Shown here in pieces: positions 28,623-37,049 of a stretch of 64,000 bases of DNA. The notes beneath the pieces were generated by a model. The model saw only the letters and a list, made by a program, of their open reading frames with translations, was not told the origin of the DNA and did no database searches. This stretch comes from Pseudonocardia endophytica (GTDB lineage: Bacteria; Actinomycetota; Actinomycetes; Mycobacteriales; Pseudonocardiaceae). The stretch is from contig NZ_SMFZ01000002.1 of the NCBI RefSeq assembly GCF_004339565.1, positions 1,550,001 to 1,614,000 of the forward strand, written 5' to 3'. Numbering within the stretch: the first letter of the stretch is position 1; the number at the start of each line of letters is the position of its first letter. A program made the position numbers and the translations under genes.

Positions 28623-28681
28623 TTGACGTGAGTCATGTCACGTCCTACTGTCCCGGTCTTGAGAGAGACCGGTCTGTCTCA
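28623..28681 (+). promoter_or_regulatory. Promoter and palindromic operator of the metE-like gene B
   Basis: TTGACG (28623-28628) and TACTGT (28646-28651) are separated by 17 bases, the best conventional promoter in the window. A perfect inverted repeat GACGTGA...TCACGTC (28625-28631, 28638-28644) fills the spacer. A second, 22-base palindrome with core AGACCGGTCT (28660-28681, one mismatched pair) lies at the expected transcription start, a typical TetR-repressor position. Confidence 0.65.
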
Positions 28682-28770
28682 TTCATATGATCCGATGCGT
28701 CGCCGCGACGGCGACGCACACGTTCGCGCCACACCACTGAGCCAACGACGGACACTGGAGGTACGCACCC

Positions 28771-29943
28771 GTGAGCGGATACGACCCTAGGCAGGCGACG
28801 GGCATCCCGACCGAGCAGGTCGGCTCGTTGCCCAGGCCGCAGAAGCTGCAGGACGCCTTCGGCGCCTACGACCGGGGGGAGATCGGCAAGGAACAACTGG
28901 AGGCCGTGCAGGACGAGGCGGTCAAGAACTCGATCGCGGGTCAGGAGGCCGCCGGGTCGCCGATCGTCTCGGACGGCGAGCAGCGCTGGTCCAGCTTCGC
29001 CACGTACCCGATCACGGACACCCTGAGCGGGACCGGGCTGGCCGACAACCTCTCCGGGGAGGGCGGTCAGTTCTTCGCGATCTTCGCCGACGGGCACGGG
29101 CGCCAGCTGCCGCGGCTGACCGGAGGACCGTTCCGGTACAAGACCTACGCCGCCGACACCTTCTCGAAGTCGATCGGCTACGCGACGAGGCCGATGAAGC
29201 AGGCGGTGATCGCGCCGTCGATGCTCTACCTGCTCTACCCGCTCGAGGATGAGGTGCCGGGCTACCCGAAGGAGCAGTTCGAGCGCGACCTCGCCGACGA
29301 GACCGAGCGGGACATCCGCAAGGCGTTCGAGGCCGGCGCCGCCCGGGTGTCGATCGACTTCACCGAGGGCAGGCTGGCGACCCGCAACGACCCGCGCAAC
29401 CCGTGGACCGGGGCCGGCCTGCTGGACCGCTTCATCGAGATCAACAACTGGGTGCTCGACCGGTTCACCCCCGAGGAGCGCAAGAACATCGGCGTGCACA
29501 CCTGTCCGGGTGGTGACCGCGACTCGGTGCACTCGGCGGACGTGCCGTACAGCAACCTGCTGCCGAAGATGTTCCAGATGAACGCCGGGTACTTCCTGAT
29601 CCAGCTGGCCAGCGAGCGGGACAAGGACCCGGTCTACGAGTCGATCGGCAAGCACGTCCGGTCCGACGCGAACGGCGTGGCGCAGACCGCGTTCGTCGGG
29701 GTCATCAACCCGCTGAACCCGCGGGTGGAAAGCGTGGAGGAGGTGCGCGACGCGATCGTGCGGGCCGCCAACTTCATTCCGCGCGAACAGCTCGGAGCGA
29801 CCGACGACTGCGGTTTCTCCCCGTTCTCGATCGACGAGAAGCCGAGTCACGGATCCCCGGACTTCGCGCGGGACATCGCGTTCCAGAAGATTCACAACCG
29901 GGTCGAGGGCGTCCGCGCGGCGGCCGAGAAGCTGGGCGTCTGA
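28771..29943 (+). CDS. MetE-like cobalamin-independent methionine synthase family protein (copy B)
   Basis: A 390-residue protein of the MetE C-terminal family and a close paralogue of the one at 17353. HTC and the Cys in TDDCGFSPF form the likely zinc site. GTG 28771 is preceded by GGAGGT. Unlike most genes here it is monocistronic, with its own strong promoter and palindromic operator upstream and a terminator downstream. That independent control suggests it answers to a specific signal, perhaps the TetR at 16703. The function is methyl transfer to homocysteine or another thiol; the donor is uncertain. Confidence 0.75.
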   Translation: MSGYDPRQATGIPTEQVGSLPRPQKLQDAFGAYDRGEIGKEQLEAVQDEAVKNSIAGQEAAGSPIVSDGEQRWSSFATYPITDTLSGTGLADNLSGEGGQFFAIFADGHGRQLPRLTGGPFRYKTYAADTFSKSIGYATRPMKQAVIAPSMLYLLYPLEDEVPGYPKEQFERDLADETERDIRKAFEAGAARVSIDFTEGRLATRNDPRNPWTGAGLLDRFIEINNWVLDRFTPEERKNIGVHTCPGGDRDSVHSADVPYSNLLPKMFQMNAGYFLIQLASERDKDPVYESIGKHVRSDANGVAQTAFVGVINPLNPRVESVEEVRDAIVRAANFIPREQLGATDDCGFSPFSIDEKPSHGSPDFARDIAFQKIHNRVEGVRAAAEKLGV

Positions 29944-29975
29944 GACTACTGTCGCTGCGGTCCGACGCCGGGCAC

Positions 29976-30008
29976 CGGGCCCGGGTGGGTGATCCTCATC
30001 CGGGCCCG
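29976..30008 (+). terminator. Stem-loop terminator after metE-like gene B
   Basis: Arms CGGGCCCGGGTG (29976-29987) and CATCCGGGCCCG (29997-30008) form a strong hairpin with one mismatch and a nine-base loop, followed by TTTG. It lies 32 bases after the stop and closes a single-gene unit. Confidence 0.7.
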
Positions 30009-30165
30009 TTTGCGTTGCGGGCCAGGCGATCCGGCCACCGGAGATGCGGTACCCGGCTGTGACGCCGCACAACCGGCGCTCCCGTGCGTTGTCCGTCGGC
30101 ACGAAGAAAGCGGCGGGCGGTGACGAGACAATGATCCGTCCAACGCCGAGCCCGCAGGAGTTCTC

Positions 30166-31194
30166 GTGAGCGTCACCGCTGCCGTTACCGGATCCATCGC
30201 CACCGACCATCTCATGCATTTTCCGGGTCGGTTCTCGGAACAGTTGGTCGCCGACCGTCTCGACCGCATATCGGTGAGCTTCCTGGTCGACGATCTCGAG
30301 GTGCGGCGGGGCGGGGTCGCCGCGAACATCGCGTTCGGAATGGGCGTGCTCGGGCAGGCTCCGGTGCTGGTGGGCGCCGTGGGAACCGACTTCGCCGAGT
30401 ACCGCGACTGGCTCGGGAAGCACGGGGTCGACTGTGCCGGGGTGCACATCTCGCAGTCGGCGCAGACCCCGCGCTTCACCTGCACGACCGACGACGACCA
30501 GTGCCAGATCGCGTCGTTCTACGCCGGCGCGATGAGCGAGGCCCGATCCATCCGGCTGGAGCCGCTGGTGCGCTCGCACGGGGTCGACCTGGTGCTGGTC
30601 GGCGCGAACGACCCGGACGCGATGCTGGCGCACACCGAGGAGTGCCGGGCGCTCGGCGTCGCGTTCGCCGCCGACCCGTCCCAGCAGCTGCCGCGCCTGG
30701 ACGGCGAGCAGTGCCGGACGCTCGTCGACGGGGCGACCTACCTGTTCACCAACGAGTACGAGTGGGAGCTGCTGACCCGCAGGACCGGATGGGACGCCGG
30801 GGAGATCGCCGCGCGGGTCGGCCTGCGCGTCACGACGCTGTCCGACCGGGGCGTGGACCTGGTGGAGTCCGACGGGACGACCCGCCACGTGGATGTCGTC
30901 CCGGCCCGCCGGGTGGTCGACCCCACCGGTGTCGGCGACGCGTTCCGGGCCGGTTTCCTCGCCGGGATCGCGGCCGACCTGCCGCTGGAGCGTTCGGCGC
31001 AGCTCGGCTCCCTGGTGGCCACCCACGTGCTGGAGACCACCGGCACGCAGGAGTGGGTGATCGACCCCGCGGACGCCGCGAACCGGCTGCGGGAGGCCTA
31101 CGGGGCCACGGCCGCCGACGAGATCGGACCGGTCCTCGACGCGGCGCTGGACGGGTCGGCCCGGTCCCGGCCGGACGCGGCCGCCGGGGCCTGA
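30166..31194 (+). CDS. PfkB-family kinase, probable adenosine kinase
   Basis: A 342-residue ribokinase-fold enzyme. RRGGVAANIAFGMGVLG is the N-terminal substrate motif and DPTGVGDAFRAGFLAG carries the catalytic Asp and anion hole. The sequence resembles actinobacterial adenosine kinases such as that of Mycobacterium tuberculosis, which are closer to sugar kinases than to eukaryotic enzymes. Phosphorylating adenosine would pull the AhcY reaction forward and complete the SAM cycle encoded at 19600-25009. GTG 30166 starts the frame. A sugar kinase role cannot be fully excluded from sequence alone. About 150 bases separate it from metF. Confidence 0.75.
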   Translation: MSVTAAVTGSIATDHLMHFPGRFSEQLVADRLDRISVSFLVDDLEVRRGGVAANIAFGMGVLGQAPVLVGAVGTDFAEYRDWLGKHGVDCAGVHISQSAQTPRFTCTTDDDQCQIASFYAGAMSEARSIRLEPLVRSHGVDLVLVGANDPDAMLAHTEECRALGVAFAADPSQQLPRLDGEQCRTLVDGATYLFTNEYEWELLTRRTGWDAGEIAARVGLRVTTLSDRGVDLVESDGTTRHVDVVPARRVVDPTGVGDAFRAGFLAGIAADLPLERSAQLGSLVATHVLETTGTQEWVIDPADAANRLREAYGATAADEIGPVLDAALDGSARSRPDAAAGA

Positions 31195-31267
31195 CCCGCG
31201 GCGCGGGACCTCCGAGCAGCAGGCCGGAGAAGAAGTTCCGAAGAAGTTCGTCGTGTCTCTGGATATC

Positions 31268-31289
31268 TGACGTTTACGTAAGATACTGT
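31268..31289 (+). promoter_or_regulatory. Putative promoter/operator of the metF-cmuB-serine cycle run
   Basis: CTGACGTTTACGTAAGAT carries the recurring core ACGTTTACGTAAG with TAAGAT (31279-31284) as a possible -10, about 60 bases before the metF ATG. No -35 hexamer is evident at 16-18 bases, which would fit activator dependence. Confidence 0.45.
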
Positions 31290-31343
31290 CCGGGCGTCGC
31301 TGGATCGGCGCGCCGGACGGCGCCGCCGACGACGGGAGGTTCG

Positions 31344-32264
31344 ATGGTGAACGATGAGCTCGGTGCCGACGAGGTGCGCGCCGCCGCACGGCGCCTCGCG
31401 GGAGGGTTCAGCCTTGAGGTGACTCCGCGCGAGGCCGGCAAGCTGCCGGAGGTCGCCGATGTGCTGGCCCCTGGTGCGCCCGTGTACATCACGTACCTGG
31501 GCAACGTGCCGTTCGAGCGGGTGCTGGGTGCCGCAGAGGGCACCCGCCGGGTCGGCCTGCGGCCCGTGGTCCACATCGCGGTCCGGGGCGTCCGCGACCT
31601 CGACGAGATGGATCGGATGCTCGGCGAGCTGGTCGATCGCGGGGTGACCGACATCCTGCTGATCGCGGGCTCGATCTCCTCTCCGGCCGGATCGATCGAC
31701 AACACGATGCAGGTTCTCGAGTCGAACTGCTTGCAGCGCAGGGAGTTCGCCAGCATCGGGGTCGCCGGGCACCCGGAGGGGAACCCGGGCGTCGACCCGG
31801 GGACGGTGGACGACGCGATCGCCAGGAAGAACAAGATCGCCGACGAGTTCGGTCTCCCCCTGCACATCGTGACGCAGTTCTGCTTCGCCGCGGAGCCGAT
31901 CATCGAGTGGGAACGACGGATGCGGGAGAACGGCAACAAGCTTCCCGTGCACGTGGGTTTTCCCGGGCTGACGTCGCCGGCCAAGCTGCTCAAGTTCGGC
32001 CTGTCCTGCGGGATCGGCCCCTCGCTGGCCGTCCTGCGCAAGCAGAGCGGGGGCGTGTTCAAGCTCGCCACCCAGGTCTACCGCCCGGCCGACACGTTCG
32101 CCGGCGTCGCGCGGGCCGTGGCCCGCGACGAGGAGAGCCTCATCTCGGCCGTCCACTTCTTCCCGTTCGGAGCCGTGGTGCCGACGGCGACGTGGGCCAC
32201 GGCGCTCAGCGACGGACGGTTCGACGTCGGGAACGACGGCCGAATCGTGACCGAAGTGGACTGA
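31344..32264 (+). CDS. metF: Methylenetetrahydrofolate reductase of the cmu type
   Basis: A 306-residue MetF-family TIM barrel. Visible are the FAD-region motif HIAVRGVRD and the segments ITQFCF-like (HIVTQFCF) and HVGFPGL. In methyl-halide pathways MetF runs in the oxidative direction, turning methyl-THF from CmuB into methylene-THF. ATG 31344 with GGAGGT upstream is chosen over a longer open frame that overlaps the kinase gene. It begins a run of 15 plus-strand genes, with cmuB 49 bases later. A metF copy (metF2) also sits beside cmuB in Methylobacterium and Hyphomicrobium clusters. It is distinct from the MetF domain of the fusion at 26757. Confidence 0.85.
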   Translation: MVNDELGADEVRAAARRLAGGFSLEVTPREAGKLPEVADVLAPGAPVYITYLGNVPFERVLGAAEGTRRVGLRPVVHIAVRGVRDLDEMDRMLGELVDRGVTDILLIAGSISSPAGSIDNTMQVLESNCLQRREFASIGVAGHPEGNPGVDPGTVDDAIARKNKIADEFGLPLHIVTQFCFAAEPIIEWERRMRENGNKLPVHVGFPGLTSPAKLLKFGLSCGIGPSLAVLRKQSGGVFKLATQVYRPADTFAGVARAVARDEESLISAVHFFPFGAVVPTATWATALSDGRFDVGNDGRIVTEVD

Positions 32265-32313
32265 TCGGACGACCTGCGCCGCGGGCCGTACGACGACAAC
32301 CGGGAGAGGCTGG

Positions 32314-33225
32314 ATGGAACTGCACGAGATCACGTTGGGCGACGTCACGATCGGCGGGCCGCTCGGGTCGAGCACCGGCCTGATGGTCGGATCGATCTTC
32401 TACGACAACCACTCCGTCGTGACCGACGCCTTCGCAGGCGAGTTCGACCGGGACCGGGCGAACACGCTGATCGAGCGCGCCGACAAGGCGGCCGCGGCGC
32501 ACGGCGTGCAGATGGCCTACGACGTGATCGCCGCGTCACCGGAGGCGATCCAGGCGTTCCTCCCGTTCGTCGCCGAGCGCAGCCGCGCCCCGATGCTGAT
32601 CAACGCGTCGGAGGCGGAGGTGCGGATCGCCGGCCTGGAGACCGCCGCCGACCTCGGGGTACTGGAGCGGTGCGTGTTCGCCTCGCTGAACATGGACACC
32701 GAGGACGAGGAGCTCGACGCGCTGCGCAAGCACCGTCCGGGGGCCGTGATGATCATGGCCAACGACGGCGCCGACCCGTCACCGGACGGCTGCTGCACGT
32801 TCATCGAGGAGTTCTACAAGCCGATGCTCGACGACATCGGGGTGACCGCTCCGATCGCCGACCTCGGGACGATGGACGCGCCGTCGGTCGGGTCGTGCAT
32901 GCGGGGGATCGCCGCGGTCCGGGAGCGCTTCGGCTACCCGGCGGGCTGCGCGTTCTCCAACTGCATCTCGCAGTGGACCGGCCTGCGCGAGCTGGGACGC
33001 GAGTACATCAACTACTCGCTGGGAGCGGCCCTGGTCGCCTGCCGGGCGTACGGCGGTGACTTCCTGCACTACGGGGTGATCGAGAAGTCGCGGGCGATCG
33101 CGCACATCGCCGGCAGCGCCGAGGTGTTCTTCGGGTTCGCGGCCCAGGAGCTCGACGGGCACAAGCTCCCGGAGAACCACGCCCTCCTGAAGATGTTCAA
33201 GCTCGCGAACGAGTACCCGAGCTAA
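32314..33225 (+). CDS. cmuB: Methylcorrinoid:tetrahydrofolate methyltransferase, MtrH family (CmuB)
   Basis: A 303-residue member of the MtrH/CmuB family of methyl-corrinoid:pterin methyltransferases, a TIM-barrel related to the MetH pterin domain. Conserved blocks include GSIFYDNHSVV near the N terminus, the Asn-Asp region MANDGADPSPDG and the C-terminal EVFFGFAAQEL. CmuB takes the methyl group from methylated CmuA to THF in chloromethane degraders. The size (about 33 kDa) and the position after metF match. MtrH homologues also serve other methylated substrates (for example betaines), so the name leans on the presence of cmuA. ATG 32314 follows a GGGAGAGG stretch. Confidence 0.85.
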   Translation: MELHEITLGDVTIGGPLGSSTGLMVGSIFYDNHSVVTDAFAGEFDRDRANTLIERADKAAAAHGVQMAYDVIAASPEAIQAFLPFVAERSRAPMLINASEAEVRIAGLETAADLGVLERCVFASLNMDTEDEELDALRKHRPGAVMIMANDGADPSPDGCCTFIEEFYKPMLDDIGVTAPIADLGTMDAPSVGSCMRGIAAVRERFGYPAGCAFSNCISQWTGLRELGREYINYSLGAALVACRAYGGDFLHYGVIEKSRAIAHIAGSAEVFFGFAAQELDGHKLPENHALLKMFKLANEYPS

Positions 33226-33272
33226 CCCCGACGACGCGGTTCCGGGAGACGCCGGGACGGAGGAGACGAGCA

Positions 33273-34364
33273 ATGGCGACGTACACACTCCGCGTGGACA
33301 AGCGGGTCCAGGAGACCGACGACACGGTCAGCCTGTACTTCCGGGTCCCCGGCGACCTCGCCACGACGTTCGGGTACCGGCCGGGCCAGTTCGTCGCGGT
33401 CGAGGACGATCCGGCGGGCGAGGACATCTCGCGTCAGTACTCGCTGAGTTCGGTGCCGGGGACGGACCCGTGGCTGCGGATCACCGTCAAGCGGATCGAC
33501 GGCGGGGCGATGTCGACGTATCTCGTCGACCGGGTGAGTGAGGGCGACCTGCTGGAGATCGCCCCACCGCGTGGGCGGCTCTACGTCCCCACCGACGAGC
33601 CGCGCCACTACCTGATCCTGGCCGCCGGCAGCGGCGTCGCGCCGCTGGTCGCGATCGCCCGGCACGTGCTGGACGGCGGCGGGGACGACCGGATCACGTT
33701 CCTCTACGGCAACCGGACCGAGGACGGCATCATCCTCCGCGAGGAGGTGGACGCGCTGGCCACGCACCCGCGGGTGCAGGTGCGCCACGTGCTGTCCCGC
33801 CCGGGCGAGGACTGGATCGGCGACCGGGGCCGTGTCGATCCCGCCTATCTGAAGGGGCTGTGGGAGTCGCTCGCGGACCCCCGTCCGCTGTCGGTGTTCC
33901 TCTGCGGACCGGAGGAGTTCATGACCGCGGCCGAGGAGTTCCTCGTCGAACGCGGCGTGGACATCAACGACATCCGCAAGGAGAGCTTCGACCTCGTCCT
34001 CAACGACTCGGACGACGACGGCGCCGACGACCTGCTCGTTCCGGACGACGCCGCCGACGGGACCGAGGAGCCGGTAGCCGCGCGGGTGATCGCGGTCGTC
34101 GGCGGGGAGGAGTACGAGGCCGAGACGGAGGCCGACGAGCCGTTGCTGTCCGCGCTGCTGCGCTCCGGCGCGGACGTGCCGTTCTCCTGCCAGGAGGGCA
34201 CCTGCGCGTCCTGCATCGTCAAGCTCGCCGAGGGCAAGGTCCGGATCAGGCCCGGGGTGCTGCAGACACTGCGCCCGGACGACCTGCAGGAAGGCGTCGT
34301 ACTCGCCTGCCTGTCCCGCGCGCGGACCGACCGCGTGCGGATCGACTTCGACGACATCTTCTGA
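33273..34364 (+). CDS. PaaE-like NAD(P)H:flavin/ferredoxin oxidoreductase
   Basis: The 363-residue protein has an FNR-type FAD domain (about 1-105, motif RQYSLSS), an NAD(P)-binding domain (about 110-235, ILAAGSGVAPL), an acidic linker, and a C-terminal plant-type [2Fe-2S] ferredoxin domain with ligands CQEGTCASC and a later Cys in LACLSRA. This is the layout of PaaE and class I oxygenase reductases. paaE-like genes belong to known cmu clusters. No oxygenase is encoded nearby, so a likely role is reductive re-activation of the CmuA corrinoid to Co(I), in place of a RamA-type activase; this is inference. ATG 33273 has GGAGGAG upstream. Confidence 0.85.
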   Translation: MATYTLRVDKRVQETDDTVSLYFRVPGDLATTFGYRPGQFVAVEDDPAGEDISRQYSLSSVPGTDPWLRITVKRIDGGAMSTYLVDRVSEGDLLEIAPPRGRLYVPTDEPRHYLILAAGSGVAPLVAIARHVLDGGGDDRITFLYGNRTEDGIILREEVDALATHPRVQVRHVLSRPGEDWIGDRGRVDPAYLKGLWESLADPRPLSVFLCGPEEFMTAAEEFLVERGVDINDIRKESFDLVLNDSDDDGADDLLVPDDAADGTEEPVAARVIAVVGGEEYEAETEADEPLLSALLRSGADVPFSCQEGTCASCIVKLAEGKVRIRPGVLQTLRPDDLQEGVVLACLSRARTDRVRIDFDDIF

Positions 34365-34419
34365 CCGGGTCCCCCCGAGCCGACGATCGGCCCGGCACCT
34401 GCCGAAAGGACGAAACGCT

Positions 34420-36117
34420 ATGGCATTCCCGTCGGATCTCGAGATCGCACGGTCGGCGACGCTCAAGCCGCTCGACGCGGTGGCGGGCTCGATCGACATC
34501 CCGAGTCACCTGCTCGAGCCGTACGGCGACGACGTGGCGAAGATCAAGCTGAGCGCGGTCGACGAGCTCGCCGACCGGCCGAAGGCGAAGTACGTCGTCG
34601 TGTCCGCGGTGACGCCGACACCGCTGGGCGAGGGCAAGACGACCACCACGGTCGGCCTCGGTCAGGCGTTCTCGCACATCGGCAAGAAGGCCACCGTGGC
34701 CATCCGCCAGCCGTCCATGGGGCCGACGTTCGGGATCAAGGGCGGCGCCGCGGGCGGCGGCTACTCGCAGGTCGTTCCGATGGACATCCTGAACATGCAC
34801 CTCACCGGCGACTTCCACGCGGTGACCGCGGCGCACAACATGCTCTCCGCCGTGCTGGACAACCACCTGTTCCAGGGCAACGCGTCCGGCCTGAGCCAGC
34901 ACGAGATCACCTGGCGACGGGTGATCGACGCGAACGACCGGGCGCTGCGCAACATCATCGTCGGGCTGGGCGGCAAGCTGGACGGGATCCCGCGCCAGAC
35001 CGGGTTCGACATCACGGCGGCGTCGGAGGTCATGGCCATCCTGGCACTGTCCCGGTCGCTTCCGGAGATGCGCGAGCGGCTGGGCAAGATCGTCGTCGGG
35101 TACCGCCCGGACGGCGGGGCGGTGACGGCCGAGGACCTCAAGGGCGCCGGCTCGATGGCCGCGATCATGATCAACGCTCTGAAGCCGAACCTGATGCAGA
35201 CGCTGGAGAACACGCCGGTACTGGTGCATGCCGGCCCGTTCGGCAACATCGCCCACGGCAACTCCTCGGTGGTCGCGGACCTGATCGGCATCCGCGGCGG
35301 CGACTACCTGATCACCGAGGCCGGGTTCGGCGCCGACATGGGCGCCGAGCGCTTCTTCAACATCAAGTGCCGTGCCTCCGGCCTGGTCCCGGACGCCGCG
35401 GTCGTCGTGACCACGGTGCGCGCGCTCAAGGCGCACTCCGGCAACCACCGGATCGTCGCGGGACAGAAGCTGCCGGAGGCGCTGCTGGCGGAGAACCCGG
35501 ACGAGGTCCACCAGGGCGGGTCGAACCTGCGCAAGCAGATCGAGAACATCCGGCTGCACGGTGTGTCGCCGGTCGTCGCGATCAACGCGTTCCCCGGCGA
35601 CCACCCGTCGGAGCACGCCGCGATCGCCGAGATCGCGGAGTCGATGGGCGCGCGGTCCGCGGTGTGCACGAACTTCGCGGAGGGCGGCAAGGGAGCGACC
35701 GACCTGGCCCAGGCGGTGGCCGAGGCCGCCGACGAGCCGTCGGACTTCCAGTTCCTCTACCCGTCCGAGGCGTCGCTGCGCGAGAAGATCGAGATCGTCG
35801 CCAGGAAGGTGTACGGGGCCGACGGGGTCGACATCGCCCCGGCCGCGGCGAAGCAGCTGGACCGCTACGAGTCGAACGGCTTCGGCAACCTGCCGGTCTG
35901 CATCGCGAAGACCCATCTGTCGATCTCGTCGGACGCGTCGCTCAAGGGCGCTCCCACCGGGTGGCGGATGCCGGTGCGCGAGGTCCGCGCGTCGGTCGGT
36001 GCCGGGTTCATCTACCCGCTGTGCGGCGAGATGCGCACGCTGCCCGGCCTTGGCGCGAACCCGGCCGCGCACGAGATCGACATCGACGCCGACGGCAACA
36101 TCGTCAACCTGTCCTGA
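34420..36117 (+). CDS. fhs: Formate-tetrahydrofolate ligase
   Basis: The 565-residue protein is formyl-THF synthetase, of usual length. The ATP-binding loop reads TPLGEGKTTTT, followed by RQPSMGPTFGIKGGAAGGG and the C-terminal region with the potassium- and folate-contact segments. It interconverts formate, ATP and THF with 10-formyl-THF. As purU is absent from the window, Fhs may link formyl-THF to formate for Fds in the oxidative direction, with ATP gain, or assimilate formate into the serine cycle. Its stop overlaps the folP start (TGATG). A long overlapping reverse frame is a shadow. Confidence 0.97.
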   Translation: MAFPSDLEIARSATLKPLDAVAGSIDIPSHLLEPYGDDVAKIKLSAVDELADRPKAKYVVVSAVTPTPLGEGKTTTTVGLGQAFSHIGKKATVAIRQPSMGPTFGIKGGAAGGGYSQVVPMDILNMHLTGDFHAVTAAHNMLSAVLDNHLFQGNASGLSQHEITWRRVIDANDRALRNIIVGLGGKLDGIPRQTGFDITAASEVMAILALSRSLPEMRERLGKIVVGYRPDGGAVTAEDLKGAGSMAAIMINALKPNLMQTLENTPVLVHAGPFGNIAHGNSSVVADLIGIRGGDYLITEAGFGADMGAERFFNIKCRASGLVPDAAVVVTTVRALKAHSGNHRIVAGQKLPEALLAENPDEVHQGGSNLRKQIENIRLHGVSPVVAINAFPGDHPSEHAAIAEIAESMGARSAVCTNFAEGGKGATDLAQAVAEAADEPSDFQFLYPSEASLREKIEIVARKVYGADGVDIAPAAAKQLDRYESNGFGNLPVCIAKTHLSISSDASLKGAPTGWRMPVREVRASVGAGFIYPLCGEMRTLPGLGANPAAHEIDIDADGNIVNLS

Positions 36118-37049
36118 TGTCGGACATGGGTAGCGTCCGCTGGGCCGGCGCCGACCGGTGCACGGTCATGGGGATCCTCAACGTGACCCCGGACTCGTTC
36201 TCCGACGGCGGCCGCCACCAGGACCACGAGGACGCGGTCACGCACGGACTCGAGATGTGGGCCGACGGCGCGGACGTGATCGACGTCGGCGGCGAGTCGA
36301 CCCGGCCGGGCGCCTCACGGGTGCCGGTCGAGCAGGAGCTCCTGCGCGTGGTCCCGGTCGTGGCCGAGCTCGCCTCGACCGGCGTCCCGGTCAGCGTGGA
36401 CACGACAAGGCGTGTCGTGGCCGAGGCGGCCGTGGCGGCGGGCGCCGTGATGGTCAACGACGTGAGCGGCGGCCGTGCCGACCCATCGATGATCGACTAC
36501 GTCGCCTCGGCCGGTGTGCGGCTGGTGCTCGCGCACTCCCGCGGGCCGAGCCTCGACATGGTCGAGCGGGCGGTCTACCGGGACGTCGTCGCCGAGGTCG
36601 TCGAGGAGCTCGCCGGATGCGTGGAGGCCGCCCGGGAGGCGGGGGTCGACGCCGACCGGATCGTGGTCGACCCGGGACTCGGCTTCGCCAAGCGCGCGGA
36701 GCACAACTGGGCGTTGCTCGGGTCGCTGGAGCGCCTCGGCGCGCTCGGATACCCGGTGCTCGTCGGGGCCTCCCGCAAGGCGTTCCTCGGCGAGCTCGGG
36801 GCCGGCCCCGGCGCGCCCCGCCCGACGGCCGACCGCGACGAGCTGACCGCGTCCGTGACCGCGGTGGTCGCGGGCGCCGGGGCATGGGGGGTGCGGGTCC
36901 ACGACGTGGCCCGCTCGGTCCGCGCCGCGGAGGTGGCCGCGGCGATGCGGGCCGGTGGCGGCCCCGTGTGCCCGGTCGGCGACACCGGGTCGGTGGACGC
37001 CGTCGTCGGTGGCGGTACGGATCAGTCGACACGAGTGAGGCAGCGATGA
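36117..37049 (+). CDS. folP: Dihydropteroate synthase
   Basis: A 310-residue DHPS. MGILNVTPDSFSDGG and DVGGESTRPGA are the two classical pterin-binding signatures, and the p-aminobenzoate/sulfonamide loop and VGASRKAFLG follow. It joins p-aminobenzoate (from the PabB pathway encoded at 5927) to the pterin. The fold is related to pterin-dependent methyltransferases, but the full DHPS signatures make folate synthesis the right call. It overlaps fhs by one base and glyA by ATGA. Finding folP inside a serine-cycle run is unusual and suggests that folate pool size is co-regulated with C1 flux. Confidence 0.93.
   Translation: MSDMGSVRWAGADRCTVMGILNVTPDSFSDGGRHQDHEDAVTHGLEMWADGADVIDVGGESTRPGASRVPVEQELLRVVPVVAELASTGVPVSVDTTRRVVAEAAVAAGAVMVNDVSGGRADPSMIDYVASAGVRLVLAHSRGPSLDMVERAVYRDVVAEVVEELAGCVEAAREAGVDADRIVVDPGLGFAKRAEHNWALLGSLERLGALGYPVLVGASRKAFLGELGAGPGAPRPTADRDELTASVTAVVAGAGAWGVRVHDVARSVRAAEVAAAMRAGGGPVCPVGDTGSVDAVVGGGTDQSTRVRQR

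Noticed and set aside
36117..37049. Reading folP as a pterin-dependent methyltransferase of the MtrH/AcsE type
   Set aside because: It carries both complete dihydropteroate synthase signatures.
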